NCBI GenBank assembly: GCA_003697065.1
Contig: RFFY01000191.1
Location: 1-41,281, forward strand
Source: Actinomyces sp.
GTDB taxonomy: Bacteria; Actinomycetota; Acidimicrobiia; Acidimicrobiales; Aldehydirespiratoraceae
Reading direction: 5' to 3'
Length of the DNA stretch: 41,281 nucleotides
Shown here: piece after piece, positions 33,861 through 41,281 of the stretch
Numbering within the stretch: position 1 is the first letter of the stretch
Layout: each line of letters begins with the position of its first letter
Made by a program: the position numbers and the translations under genes
Notes under the pieces: model-generated
Database searches by the model: none
Told to the model about the DNA's origin: nothing
The model's input: only the letters and a program-made list of their open reading frames with translations

Positions 33861-36800
33861 GTGAGGTTCACGGTCACTCCGCTGGGCGGTGCCCGCTCCG
33901 ATACGGCCCGGGTGGTCGATGCCATCGTCCGCTACCTGCAACCGCCCCCGGCACCAGCCCCGGCCCCGCCGAGGGTCACCGATCCGAGCGAGGTGGAAGG
34001 GCCGGCCGCCTACTACGCCGACCAGGCCAACGAACCCGGCCGCTGGCTAGGCCGCGGAGCCCGGGCGGCGGGGCTGGCCGGGCACGTGAACCGCTCCGCG
34101 TTCGCCTCGGTGCTCTCGGGCCGTGACCCCCACAGCGGTGAACGGCTCATCACCGCCCAGGGCTCAGCCAGGCGTCGCCCGACCCTGGGAGTGGGTGCGC
34201 CCACCCGCCTCGACAGCGACGGTGCCGCCCTGTACGGCCCGGCGGACGCGGCCGCGGCACTGGGCGTCTCTGCCCGTGAGATCAAGCGGATGCTGCAGGT
34301 GGGGTCGGCCATCGCGGTCGCCTCCTGGTTGACCGCGGTTGTGGGTACGGCCACCGCGCCGCCCGCCGCCGGACAGAGGGCCGTCACACCTCCCGGCGGA
34401 CCTCCCGTCACACCTCCCGGCGGGAACGGAGGGCTGGGTCGGGTCCTCGGCCAGCCCGGTGGTTCCTACCTGGTTCCGGTCATGAGCCCGGACGGGTCCC
34501 GCTGGGTGCGGCAGACCGAGCTGAGCCGGTGCCAGGCCGCCCGTGCCGAGGGGCCCGATGCCGAGACGATCCGGTCGTTGGGTGACCCTGGCGATCAGCT
34601 CAGCTTGGCCGAGGCGGCCCGGCTGGTTGGGGTCACGACCCGGTACCTGCGACGTCTGGCCCGCTACTGGGAAGCCAACCAGGCTCGGATCGAGGCGGCC
34701 GTGGCGGCGGGCCGCCGTCCCCGCCGGGCGTTCCTGGCCGCCCACCGGGGCACCGGGGCCCGCTGGCTGGTCACCCGCCAACGGCTGGTCGAGTTCATCG
34801 AACGACGCCGACCGCCGGCGGTTCGCGTCGGCTATGACCTGACGCTGACCACCGAGAAGTCCCTGGGTGTGCTCGCCCTGCTGTCGGACCCGCCGGTGCG
34901 TGACGTGGTGCTGGGCGCGATCCAGGCCGGTAACGATTGGGCGATGGGCTGGCTGGAGGACACCGCCGCCGCGGGACGTCTCAACGGCAAAACGGTGAAA
35001 GCCCACGGGTGGATGGTGGCGTCGTTCCGGCACCTGACCTCGCGGGCGCTGGACCCGTTTCCCCATCATCACAACGTCGTGGCCAACACCGTCCGCCTCG
35101 CCGACGGTACCCATCGGGCCCTGGACGCCCGGGGCCTGTACCGGCACGCCCAGGCCGCCTCGGCGTTGGCCACCGCCGAGATGCGCCACCAGCTCAGCGG
35201 CCGTCTCGGGGTGCGGTGGCGGCCCGGTCGCAGCGGCGGGTGGGAGGTCGCCGGGATCGGTGACCGGGTGATCGCCGAGTTCTCCCAGCGACGCAACGAG
35301 ATCGACGAAGCGCTCATCGAGCTCGAAGAGGCCATCGGCCGGGGCGCCCACCCGGCCGAGATCGAACACGTCGTGCTGCGCACCCGCCCGGCCAAGAACC
35401 ACACCCCCGCGGGGGTGCTGGTCGACACCTGGCGGGAGCGGGCAACCCGCTGCGGTCTCGATCCCGACGGGTTAGCCGGACTGTGTGCGGGCCCGCCGCC
35501 CCGTCAGGTCGTGGACACCGACGCGTTGTTCGCGTCGCTGGCCGGCCCAGAGGGGATCTGTGCGGGCGGGTCGGTGTTCACCCGAGCCCAGGCGATGGCC
35601 GCGCTGGCCAACCATCCCATCGACAGCACCGACGGGCCCGCCCAGCCCCTGCTGGGCGGCGCCGACCAGCTCCTCGAGTTCACCGACGCGTTCTTGGCCT
35701 GCCCGCACGTGGTGCGCCTCACCGACGGCGACGACCCGCTCTATGGCACCCGGGAGATGCTCGCGGTCCAAGGCCGGATCGTGGACCGGTACCGGGCCGG
35801 TCTGCACCGGGGCGCCCACCTGGTCGGTGACAGCCAGCTGGCCGACACGTTGGCCGCCCATGCCCATCTCAGCGAAGAACAACGCCGACTGGTCACCGCC
35901 TGGTGCCAGAGCGGCCACCGGATCCAGGCCGCCATCGGCCGGGCCGGCGCCGGGAAGACCACCACCGTGGCCGCCTGCGCCCAAGCCTGGGCGGCCGCGG
36001 GCTACCGGGTCGTCGGCGCCGCCGTCAAAGGCGAGGCCACCCGCACCCTGGCCGCCGCCACCGGGATCGACTGTGAGACGGTCGCCTGGTACCTCGCCCA
36101 CCCCGACCCGGCCCGGACACCCCTGGACGCCCGCACCATCCTGGTCGTCGACGAGGCCTCCACCCTGGCCGACCGGGACCTGGACGCCCTCATCGGCATG
36201 GCCGCCGCCACCGGCGCCAGTCTGCGGCTCATCGGCGACCCCGCCCAGCACGGCGCCATCGCCGCCGGAGGCATGTTCCGGGTCCTGTGCGACCAGCACC
36301 CCCACCACACCCCCGAGCTGACCAGCAGCCACCGGCTCACCAACCCCCACGATGCCGCCGCCGCCCACGCCCTTCGCGACGGCCACATCGACGCTGCCCT
36401 GGACCATCTGGCCGCCGCCGGGCACCTGCATGTCGTCGCCGACGACCTCGCCCTGTACCGGCATATCCTGGGACGCTGGTGGGACGCCCACCGCCGCGGC
36501 CAGGACCATCCCATGGTCGACCGGCGCAACCGCACCCGCCACCAGCTCAACCGGCTCGCCCACCTGCTGCGCTGGGTTCACGGCGAACTCGGCCCCCAAA
36601 GCCTGCCCGCCAGCGCCAACCGCCGGTTCGCGGTCGGCGACCGGGTCTGCGCCCGAGCCCCCAACCGGCACCTTCACGTCCCCGGCGACCCCCACGCCTA
36701 CGTGCGCAACGGGGCGCTCGGCACCATCACCGCCATCGGCCAGGACACCACCAGCCCCGATCGCGACACCCTCACCGTCGACTTCGACGGCATCGGCCCC

Positions 36801-37172
36801 ATCGAAGTGCCCCGCAGCTTCTTCGACCACCACCTGATGCCCTCAGGCCGCCGAGACGCCGGAATCGACCACGCCTACGCCCTCACCAGCTACGCCGTCC
36901 AAGGCGCCACCCACCCGGTCTCCACCAGCCGCATCGACCCCACCGCCACCCGCGCCGAAGCCTACGTCGACATCACCCGAGGCCGGCACGCCAACCACCT
37001 GTACCTCACCACCGGCGTCGACCCCCTCGACGGCGAAACCCTCCCCCGCATCCCCCCAGCACCCGCCGATGTGGCCGTCGCCGACCGGCTGGCCCGGTCC
37101 ACCAGCGAAATCACCGCCTGGGAACTCACCCACCCCGGCCCCCGGACCACCGGCCCCGGTCTCAGCCGCTGA
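33861..37172 (+). CDS. MobF-family conjugative relaxase with helicase domain
   Basis: A 1103-residue protein. GTG at 33861 was chosen because the family N-terminus (VRFTVTPLGGARS) begins there; the longer frame is shadow. Tyr51-Tyr52 (AAYYAD) are the likely nicking tyrosines, and His402-404 with Asn405 (PHHHN) the metal site. Between them are two HTH-like segments (about 126-148 and 247-271) and a Pro/Gly linker. The C-terminal TraI/RecD-like helicase has the Walker A motif GRAGAGKTT at 693-701 (Lys699), Walker B LVVDEAS, GDPAQHGAI, and YALTSYAVQGAT. It would nick oriT, stay bound to the 5' end and unwind the strand for export. It is intact and long, with an unusual tyrosine-to-histidine spacing. 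Confidence 0.92.
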   Translation: MRFTVTPLGGARSDTARVVDAIVRYLQPPPAPAPAPPRVTDPSEVEGPAAYYADQANEPGRWLGRGARAAGLAGHVNRSAFASVLSGRDPHSGERLITAQGSARRRPTLGVGAPTRLDSDGAALYGPADAAAALGVSAREIKRMLQVGSAIAVASWLTAVVGTATAPPAAGQRAVTPPGGPPVTPPGGNGGLGRVLGQPGGSYLVPVMSPDGSRWVRQTELSRCQAARAEGPDAETIRSLGDPGDQLSLAEAARLVGVTTRYLRRLARYWEANQARIEAAVAAGRRPRRAFLAAHRGTGARWLVTRQRLVEFIERRRPPAVRVGYDLTLTTEKSLGVLALLSDPPVRDVVLGAIQAGNDWAMGWLEDTAAAGRLNGKTVKAHGWMVASFRHLTSRALDPFPHHHNVVANTVRLADGTHRALDARGLYRHAQAASALATAEMRHQLSGRLGVRWRPGRSGGWEVAGIGDRVIAEFSQRRNEIDEALIELEEAIGRGAHPAEIEHVVLRTRPAKNHTPAGVLVDTWRERATRCGLDPDGLAGLCAGPPPRQVVDTDALFASLAGPEGICAGGSVFTRAQAMAALANHPIDSTDGPAQPLLGGADQLLEFTDAFLACPHVVRLTDGDDPLYGTREMLAVQGRIVDRYRAGLHRGAHLVGDSQLADTLAAHAHLSEEQRRLVTAWCQSGHRIQAAIGRAGAGKTTTVAACAQAWAAAGYRVVGAAVKGEATRTLAAATGIDCETVAWYLAHPDPARTPLDARTILVVDEASTLADRDLDALIGMAAATGASLRLIGDPAQHGAIAAGGMFRVLCDQHPHHTPELTSSHRLTNPHDAAAAHALRDGHIDAALDHLAAAGHLHVVADDLALYRHILGRWWDAHRRGQDHPMVDRRNRTRHQLNRLAHLLRWVHGELGPQSLPASANRRFAVGDRVCARAPNRHLHVPGDPHAYVRNGALGTITAIGQDTTSPDRDTLTVDFDGIGPIEVPRSFFDHHLMPSGRRDAGIDHAYALTSYAVQGATHPVSTSRIDPTATRAEAYVDITRGRHANHLYLTTGVDPLDGETLPRIPPAPADVAVADRLARSTSEITAWELTHPGPRTTGPGLSR
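34383..34423 (+). repeat. Short tandem repeat inside the relaxase gene
   Basis: GTCACACCTCCCGGCGG occurs twice, 24 bases apart, and encodes the VTPPGG repeats of a flexible Pro/Gly linker between the first HTH-like segment and the rest of the protein. Confidence 0.8.
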
Positions 37173-37240
37173 ACCTCCCGGCCGCGAAGTCACCGCCCAC
37201 CCGGAGGCCTACCCCCACGAGCCCGCACAGGAGACACCCC

Positions 37241-37462
37241 ATGCCCACCACCCCCACCACCCAGGCCGAAGTGCTCACCATCGAAGAAGCCGCCGCCATC
37301 CTGCGCATCAGCCGCAACGCCGCCTACGCCGCCGCCCGCCAATGGCGCCACACCGGCGGCAAAACCGGGCTGCCCTGCATCGAAATCGGCCGCACCCTGC
37401 GCGTCCCCCGCCACCAGCTCGACCAGCTCCTCGGCCACCATCCCCACCACCAGCCGGACTGA
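37241..37462 (+). CDS. xis: Excisionase-like MerR-type HTH protein
   Basis: A 73-residue protein with AGGAG about nine bases before the ATG. Residues about 10-65 form a compact winged HTH of the excisionase/MerR type: VLTIEEAAAILRISRNAAYAAARQW, then LPCIEIGRTLRVPRHQLDQLL. Such proteins bend the attachment sites and turn the integrase towards excision. It is 68 bases behind the relaxase and 1.1 kb from the integrase, so excision may be coupled to expression of transfer genes. The gene symbol is a functional label. Confidence 0.82.
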   Translation: MPTTPTTQAEVLTIEEAAAILRISRNAAYAAARQWRHTGGKTGLPCIEIGRTLRVPRHQLDQLLGHHPHHQPD

Positions 37463-37601
37463 GCAGAACCGGCCAACCGAGGGTCTCGCTGCGGCTTGCT
37501 GGTGACCCCGGGCTGGCAGGCTCGAGCTGGCCCAACGGCAGCGCCTCGGCAGGACACGGGAACGACCGGGCGCGAGCCGACGTGCGACCGTGTGGCCGCT
37601 C

Positions 37602-38210
37602 TCAGATGCCCGTCGTCGGCATTCCGCGGGCGTCCTCGACGCGGACCGCCTCGTGGAAGCCGGCGGACTGCTTCCAGGCAACCTGGCCCTGGAGCCCCTT
37701 GAGCACCGCGATCTCGCCGCCGTGAATGCGCACATGATGGGTGCCGTGCAGCTCGATGAGCTCACGGCCTTCCCACATCCCAAGCCCCGCCCGGGTCATG
37801 TCGATCGGTTTGTCGAGATGCTCCAGTGTGAGTTCCTCTAGCCAGTTCTCCACGTCGGCGTGAACAGCCCGGCCGTAGTCGCGTAGCCGGGCCCAGTCCA
37901 CCGCACTATGACGGACCCACCGGTCGAACGCGTCGGGTTCGTAGGCGCCCGGCTGGCCAACCTGGCCGCCGAAGGTCTCCTCGACCAGCGGCACCCGGTC
38001 GAACACGAGGCGTCGAACTTCAACGTCGGCGTTGATCACCACGTGCAAGTAGGTCGCACCGATCGAGTTCGCTGTGCCCGGAGGCCACCAGTTGGCCTGT
38101 TCGGCGGTGACGTCAGCGACGGTGCCCTCAAACCAGCGCCACGCCTGCCGAGCCTGATCGCGCAGAACCGTGAGTTCGGTTCGACCAGCGGTGTCGGCCA
38201 TCACGGGCAT
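37602..38210 (-). CDS. DinB-superfamily metal-binding protein (cargo)
   Basis: A 202-residue four-helix-bundle protein. The likely metal ligands are His56 (ATYLHVV), His159 and His163 (HHVRIHGGE), the H...HxxxH arrangement of the DinB/YfiT fold, which includes thiol-dependent transferases (mycothiol in actinobacteria). The substrate is not visible. ATG codons at 38210 and 38201 are both possible; neither has a strong ribosome site. It lies between the excisionase and the integrase, pointing the same way as the integrase, and looks like accessory cargo rather than a transfer gene. Confidence 0.82.
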   Translation of the reverse strand: MPVMADTAGRTELTVLRDQARQAWRWFEGTVADVTAEQANWWPPGTANSIGATYLHVVINADVEVRRLVFDRVPLVEETFGGQVGQPGAYEPDAFDRWVRHSAVDWARLRDYGRAVHADVENWLEELTLEHLDKPIDMTRAGLGMWEGRELIELHGTHHVRIHGGEIAVLKGLQGQVAWKQSAGFHEAVRVEDARGMPTTGI

Positions 38211-38295
38211 TCTGGCACGACCGGGACCGGCACCGGCTCAGCCCGGGAGTCCCCGCGATGGACACCGCGGCGCGGACCGTGCTGCACATTCGAGG

Positions 38296-39462
38296 TCAAG
38301 AGCCGTTCCGCCGGCGCCGGTCGAGGAGTTCGGCGAAGGTCCCGGCGGCGTGGGCCTGCATGCCGGGCAGGACGTGCTGGTAGACGTTCATGGTGAACGC
38401 CACGTTGGCGTGCCCCAGGCGTTCGGAGACGACCTTGACCGGCACCCCGGCCCGCAGCAGCAGGCTGGCGTGGGTGTGGCGCAGGTCGTGCAGCGAGATG
38501 GCCGGCACATCCAGGCGGGCGACGGTGCGGTCGAAGATCTGGCTGAACACATCCGGGTGCACCCAGGAGCCGTCGGCCTTGACGAACACCAGCTCGTCGG
38601 GCTCCGGCGGGGTCCCGTCGCGTTCGACGGTGCGCACCTGGCGCCAGTGGGCCAGCAGTCCGCACACGCCCGGGTCGATGTCGATGCTGCGCCGGGCGGT
38701 GCTGGTCTTCACGTCGGTGACCGACACCTCGTAGGCGACCGACACCAGGGCTTGGCGCACCGAGATCCGCCCCGCCGCCAGGTCCACATCGGCCCAGCGC
38801 AGGCCAAGGATCTCGCCCCGGCGCATCCCGGTGTGGGCGGCCAGCACGAACGCCGGGGCCAACCGGTGCGAGCCGATCGCGTCCAAGAACACCACCAGCT
38901 GATCGGCGTCCCAGGCTTTGACCTCGGCCCGTTTCCGAGACGACGTCGACGGCGGGTCGGCGAGCGCCACCGGGTTGCGGACGACCAGCCCCTTGCGGGC
39001 CGCATCCCCGAGCGCCTTGTTGAGCATCACGTGGATGTTGCGCACCGTCTTGGGAGCCAGACCCCGGGAGCTGCCGGGACGTCGGCTGCCGTTGGTGAGC
39101 AGGTCGGCGTAGAACACGTCCAGGTCGCTGGGGTCCAGCCGGTCCAGCGGACAGCAGCCCAGGGCGGGGATGACGTGCAGGTCGATGGTGCGCCGGTACG
39201 AGTCGAACGTGGATGGGCGCAGCCGGGTCCGCTGGACCGGCAACCACCGTCCGGTCAGGTACTCGGCCAGGGTGATCTTCTCGGTCGCTACCGGCTCGCC
39301 CCGGTGGGCTCGCTGCACCAGTTCGGCCACGAGCCGCTCGGCGTCGGCTCGGCGGGTGCCGGCCTGCACCCACCGGCGCCGGTACTTGCCGGTTGCCGGG
39401 TCGATGCCGTCATAGACGACCGCGTACCACTTCTTGCCCTTCTTCTGGACCGAGCCCCGCAT
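38296..39462 (-). CDS. int: Tyrosine integrase of the ICE
   Basis: A 388-residue integrase. The ATG at 39462 gives the family N-terminus MRGSVQKKGKKWYAVVYDG (AP2-like arm-binding domain); the longer frame is shadow. The SAM-like core-binding domain spans about 63-160 (TLAEYLTGRWLPVQR...). The catalytic residues are Arg214 (TGMRRGEI), His325 and Arg328 (HDLRHTH), His351 (LGH) and Tyr361 (MNVYQH), all present. It belongs to the phage-integrase group common on actinobacterial elements. It lies 343 bases from the 3' end of the tRNA-fMet gene and reads away from it, the classic int-attL/attR arrangement of an ICE in a tRNA gene. Confidence 0.93.
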   Translation of the reverse strand: MRGSVQKKGKKWYAVVYDGIDPATGKYRRRWVQAGTRRADAERLVAELVQRAHRGEPVATEKITLAEYLTGRWLPVQRTRLRPSTFDSYRRTIDLHVIPALGCCPLDRLDPSDLDVFYADLLTNGSRRPGSSRGLAPKTVRNIHVMLNKALGDAARKGLVVRNPVALADPPSTSSRKRAEVKAWDADQLVVFLDAIGSHRLAPAFVLAAHTGMRRGEILGLRWADVDLAAGRISVRQALVSVAYEVSVTDVKTSTARRSIDIDPGVCGLLAHWRQVRTVERDGTPPEPDELVFVKADGSWVHPDVFSQIFDRTVARLDVPAISLHDLRHTHASLLLRAGVPVKVVSERLGHANVAFTMNVYQHVLPGMQAHAAGTFAELLDRRRRNGS

Positions 39463-39714
39463 CAGCGTCCCCTTCGGATCCGACCGAACGGGGACGCCAG
39501 CCCCACACCACTGGTGGCGGTCCTGGGACGTCCTACCGGGACCGCCGAGGGCGACACCGATGGTAGCGGTCCCCAACCCGAAGATCGACCGACCCCCACC
39601 GCGACGGTCCTGGCCCCCGGGCCAGCGGCGAGCTCGACGGTCCCGGCCGGATGGCCGGCGGGTGTCGTCGCGTCCCTTCCCGTGACAGCCCATGGCGGCC
39701 GGTCCCGGCCCGCA

Positions 39715-39735
39715 CAGTAGAAAAAACAGTAGAAA
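39715..39735 (+). repeat. CAGTAGAAA direct repeats near the attachment site
   Basis: Two perfect 9-base copies (39715-39723 and 39727-39735) separated by AAA, spaced 12 bases start to start. Their position between integrase and tRNA makes them candidate integrase arm-type or excisionase binding sites. Confidence 0.6.
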
Positions 39736-39755
39736 TCTGGGTGGCCGGGCATGGA

Positions 39756-39789
39756 AGAGGCCCTCCTCGATGTGTCGAAAAGGGCCTCT
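39756..39789 (-). terminator. Hairpin downstream of tRNA-fMet, terminator-like
   Basis: AGAGGCCCT and AGGGCCTCT form a 9-bp stem enclosing 16 bases, in which TCGA-TCGA can extend the pairing. It lies 17 bases after the tRNA 3' end on the minus strand. There is no clear T-run, so termination strength is uncertain. Confidence 0.55.
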
Positions 39790-39805
39790 GACCTGGGGTT
39801 TTAGT

Positions 39806-39882
<77 letters not shown>

Positions 39883-39967
39883 GCCCACGACGATAGCGGC
39901 CGCGCCCCCCGACGCCAACCGGGCCCGGGTTCGACACGGCGGGCCCGACCGGCGAGCATCGGGCGCC

Positions 39968-40387
39968 GTGACCGAGCCCGCCCTCACCCCCGACCTGGTC
40001 AACGCCACCATCGCCGAGTTGTGGGGCGCCACCCGCCACCGCTGCGTCGAGGTGTCCCCCACCCACGCCGTCGCCAGCGTCGAGATCGACCAGACCAACC
40101 TCCGCCCCGGCGGCTACGTGAGCGGCCCCACCCAGTTCGGCCTCGTCGACGCCGCCTTGTGGTACCTGACCTTCGGTGCCCTCGACCGGGTCGAACCCAT
40201 GGCACTCACCTCGGAGCTCTCCATCCGCTTCCTGCGTCCCGCCGTCGGCCGGGTCCTGTGGGCCCGGGCCGAGCTCGACAGGGCGGGGCGCACCGCCGTC
40301 GTCGGCACCGTGCGCTGCTGGATGGACGACGCCCACGACCGCCCCGTCTCCACCGCCCAGGGCACCTACACCCTGCCCCGCCCCTGA
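39968..40387 (+). CDS. Hotdog-fold thioesterase (PaaI-like)
   Basis: A 139-residue protein with a GTG start at 39968, chosen because the family N-terminus begins there. The hotdog pattern is visible: ATRHRCVEVSPTHAVASVEI (strand), NLRPGGYVSGPTQFGLVDAALWYLTFGAL (long central helix with the catalytic-region Gly/Asp), EPMALTSELSIRFLRPAVG and LDRAGRTAVVGTVRCW (strands). Enzymes of this group hydrolyse acyl-CoA thioesters. It lies on the chromosomal side of the tRNA, transcribed divergently from it, and marks the flank of the ICE. Confidence 0.82.
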   Translation: MTEPALTPDLVNATIAELWGATRHRCVEVSPTHAVASVEIDQTNLRPGGYVSGPTQFGLVDAALWYLTFGALDRVEPMALTSELSIRFLRPAVGRVLWARAELDRAGRTAVVGTVRCWMDDAHDRPVSTAQGTYTLPRP

Positions 40388-40392
40388 CACGG

Positions 40393-40443
40393 CCGCCGGG
40401 GCACCCGCCCGAGTGTCGACCCGCCGGGGCACCCGCCCGAGTG
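40393..40443 (+). repeat. Two tandem 23-base repeats
   Basis: CCGCCGGGGCACCCGCCCGA plus GTG occurs at 40393-40415 and again at 40421-40443, perfect copies with a 28-base period, directly behind the thioesterase stop and just before the IS3 end. Confidence 0.85.
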
Positions 40444-40501
40444 ACGGGGGTCCCTGATTTCGGTCCACGTTGTATGGGTCTGATTCCCGAAGGATGGGAG
40501 G

Positions 40502-40789
40502 ATGACCGGGATGAAGCGACGCCGGCACACGCCAGAGCAGGCGGTCCGCAAGGTCCGTGAAGGCGAGCGGATGCTCAACGCCGGCTCGGATCTGGCCGAA
40601 GTGCTGCGGGCCTTGGAGATCACCGAGTCGACCTGGAACCGATGGCGCAACCAATACGGCGGCATGAAAGCCAACGACGCCCGCCGGCTCAAGGAGCTCG
40701 AGGCTGAGAACGCCCGGTTGAAGAAGCTCCTCGCTGAAGCGGAGCTGGACAAGGCGATGCTCAAGGACCTCGCGGAGGGAAAATGGTGA
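40502..40789 (+). CDS. IS3-family transposase OrfA
   Basis: A 95-residue protein starting MTGMKRRRHTPEQ. HTH region: AVRKVREGERMLNAGSDLAEVLRALEITESTWNRWRNQYGG; then the leucine-zipper-like coiled coil RLKELEAENARLKKLLAEAELDKAML typical of OrfA. It binds the IS ends. Its stop (40787-40789) overlaps the OrfB start (AAATGGTGA), and the GGAAAATGG run there may also allow frameshifting to the OrfAB fusion. Confidence 0.92.
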   Translation: MTGMKRRRHTPEQAVRKVREGERMLNAGSDLAEVLRALEITESTWNRWRNQYGGMKANDARRLKELEAENARLKKLLAEAELDKAMLKDLAEGKW

Positions 40790-41281
40790 CCCCGGACCGT
40801 CGCCGGATCGCCGTGGGGCGGCTCCAGGATCGGTTCGGGGTGTCTGAACGGCGGGCGTGTCGTGTGGTGGGTCAGCACCGTTCGACCCAGCGACGACCGA
40901 AGGCCGAACCCGACGATGCCGAGACCGAGTTTCGGGAGTGGCTGCGTGACTTCGCTCGGGCTCATCCCCGGTGGGGGTGGCGCAAGGCCCACCACGTCGC
41001 CGCAGCCGATGGTCTGGCGACGAACCCCAAGCGGACTCGGCGGTTGTGGCGTGATGAGGGTCTGCAGCGGCCCCCTCAGCGGCGCTGCAAGCGACGCCGT
41101 CTGAGGGATGGCACCGCGGCCAGGTTGCGGGCCGAGTGCCCGAGCCATGTGTGGGCGCTGGACTTCCAGTTCGATGAGACCGCGCAGCGGCGTCGGTTGA
41201 AGCTGTTGAACGTGGTGGATGAGTTCACCAGGGAATGCCTGGCGATCGAGGTCGCCCATTCCATCGGCGCTGACCACGTCA
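40783..41281 (+). CDS. IS3-family transposase OrfB (partial, runs off the window)
   Basis: 166 residues are visible from ATG 40783. The N-terminal HTH part has RFGVSERRACRVVGQHRSTQR, then HPRWGWRKAHH (HTH_21 region) and the start of the integrase catalytic core with the first DDE Asp at about residue 127 (WALDFQFDE) and LLNVVDEFTRECLAIEV. The remaining catalytic residues lie beyond the window. The frame is open, as expected for an intact copy. Confidence 0.92.
   Translation, partial: MVTPDRRRIAVGRLQDRFGVSERRACRVVGQHRSTQRRPKAEPDDAETEFREWLRDFARAHPRWGWRKAHHVAAADGLATNPKRTRRLWRDEGLQRPPQRRCKRRRLRDGTAARLRAECPSHVWALDFQFDETAQRRRLKLLNVVDEFTRECLAIEVAHSIGADHV

Larger units (their letters stand above)
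39463..39805. other. Non-coding stretch between integrase and tRNA: att/regulatory region
   Basis: 343 bases with no convincing gene. It holds the integrase promoter region, two CAGTAGAAA direct repeats (39715-39735) within an AT-rich patch that stands out from the GC-rich surroundings, and a hairpin (39756-39789). It is probably the attachment-site arm of the ICE, with the crossover core in or next to the tRNA 3' end. The exact core cannot be set without the other junction. Confidence 0.55.
40455..41281 (+). mobile_element. IS3-family insertion sequence, left part (cut by window end)
   Basis: Two overlapping transposase genes in the IS3 layout. The left end is placed at TGATTTCGGTCCACG (40455) because IS3-family ends begin with TG; the right end is outside the window, so neither the terminal repeat nor the target duplication can be confirmed. 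Confidence 0.8.

Noticed and set aside
35472..36833. 453-residue minus-strand open frame
   Set aside because: Gly/Val/Asp-rich shadow of the relaxase helicase domain.

Overview
The window is high-GC DNA with GTG/TTG starts, many start/stop overlaps (ATGA, GTGA) and actinobacterial families (SCO6880-like conjugation protein, LysM-BTAD protein, TadB/TadC/TadE). This points to a member of the Actinomycetota; genus cannot be fixed, though an acidimicrobial or related lineage would fit. Most of it looks like the right-hand part of an integrative and conjugative element (ICE), which ends at an initiator tRNA-fMet gene (39806-39882). Beyond the tRNA are ordinary chromosome (a hotdog thioesterase) and the start of an IS3-family element.

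Layout. 1-3094: a tightly coupled three-gene cassette of a tyrosine recombinase (cut by the window edge), a small HTH protein, and a large zinc-ribbon protein whose C-terminus resembles a tyrosine recombinase that has lost its catalytic residues. 3177-4968: a secreted protein and a lipoprotein of no recognised family. 4980-8536 (minus): remnant of a DNA methylase (probably once a helicase-methylase fusion), small accessory genes, and a VirD4/TraG-like coupling protein with a small membrane partner. 8729-9682: DUF3644 protein with a HEPN-like motif. 9711-11393: a complete IS1380-family insertion with a CTAG target duplication. 11422-17659 (minus): conjugation operon of a DUF6112-like pilin-size membrane protein, VirB8/TcpC-like protein, TrbL/VirB6-like protein, SCO6880/PrgI-like protein, VirB4-like ATPase and CHC2/Toprim primase. 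17773-18909 (plus): divergent cell-wall hydrolase. 18937-21550: cargo with a HigB/HigA toxin-antitoxin pair split by an opposite-strand receiver-like gene, then a second HEPN-like protein.

21597-32984 (minus): Tad/Flp pilus operon: sigma-like protein, lipoprotein, secreted protein, CpaB-like SAF protein, CpaE-like ATPase, CpaF/TadA, TadB, TadC, Flp pilin, two TadE-like proteins, a TadG-like protein, and a LysM-BTAD protein broken by a frameshift. 33197-37172 (plus): small conserved protein and MobF relaxase-helicase, with a perfect 10-bp hairpin in front of the relaxase. 37241-39462: excisionase, DinB-family cargo and tyrosine integrase, next to the tRNA.

How it fits together. Integrase and excisionase would move the element in and out of tRNA-fMet. 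The relaxase nicks and unwinds the DNA, the coupling protein delivers it, and the VirB4/VirB6/VirB8-like channel with the peptidoglycan hydrolase exports it. The Tad machine could supply a cell-contact pilus. The toxin-antitoxin pair and the two HEPN-like proteins are plausible maintenance or defence cargo. No second copy of the tRNA 3' end was noticed in the window, so the other ICE boundary is probably upstream of position 1. All functional statements rest on motif reading and recall of families; no database search was possible.
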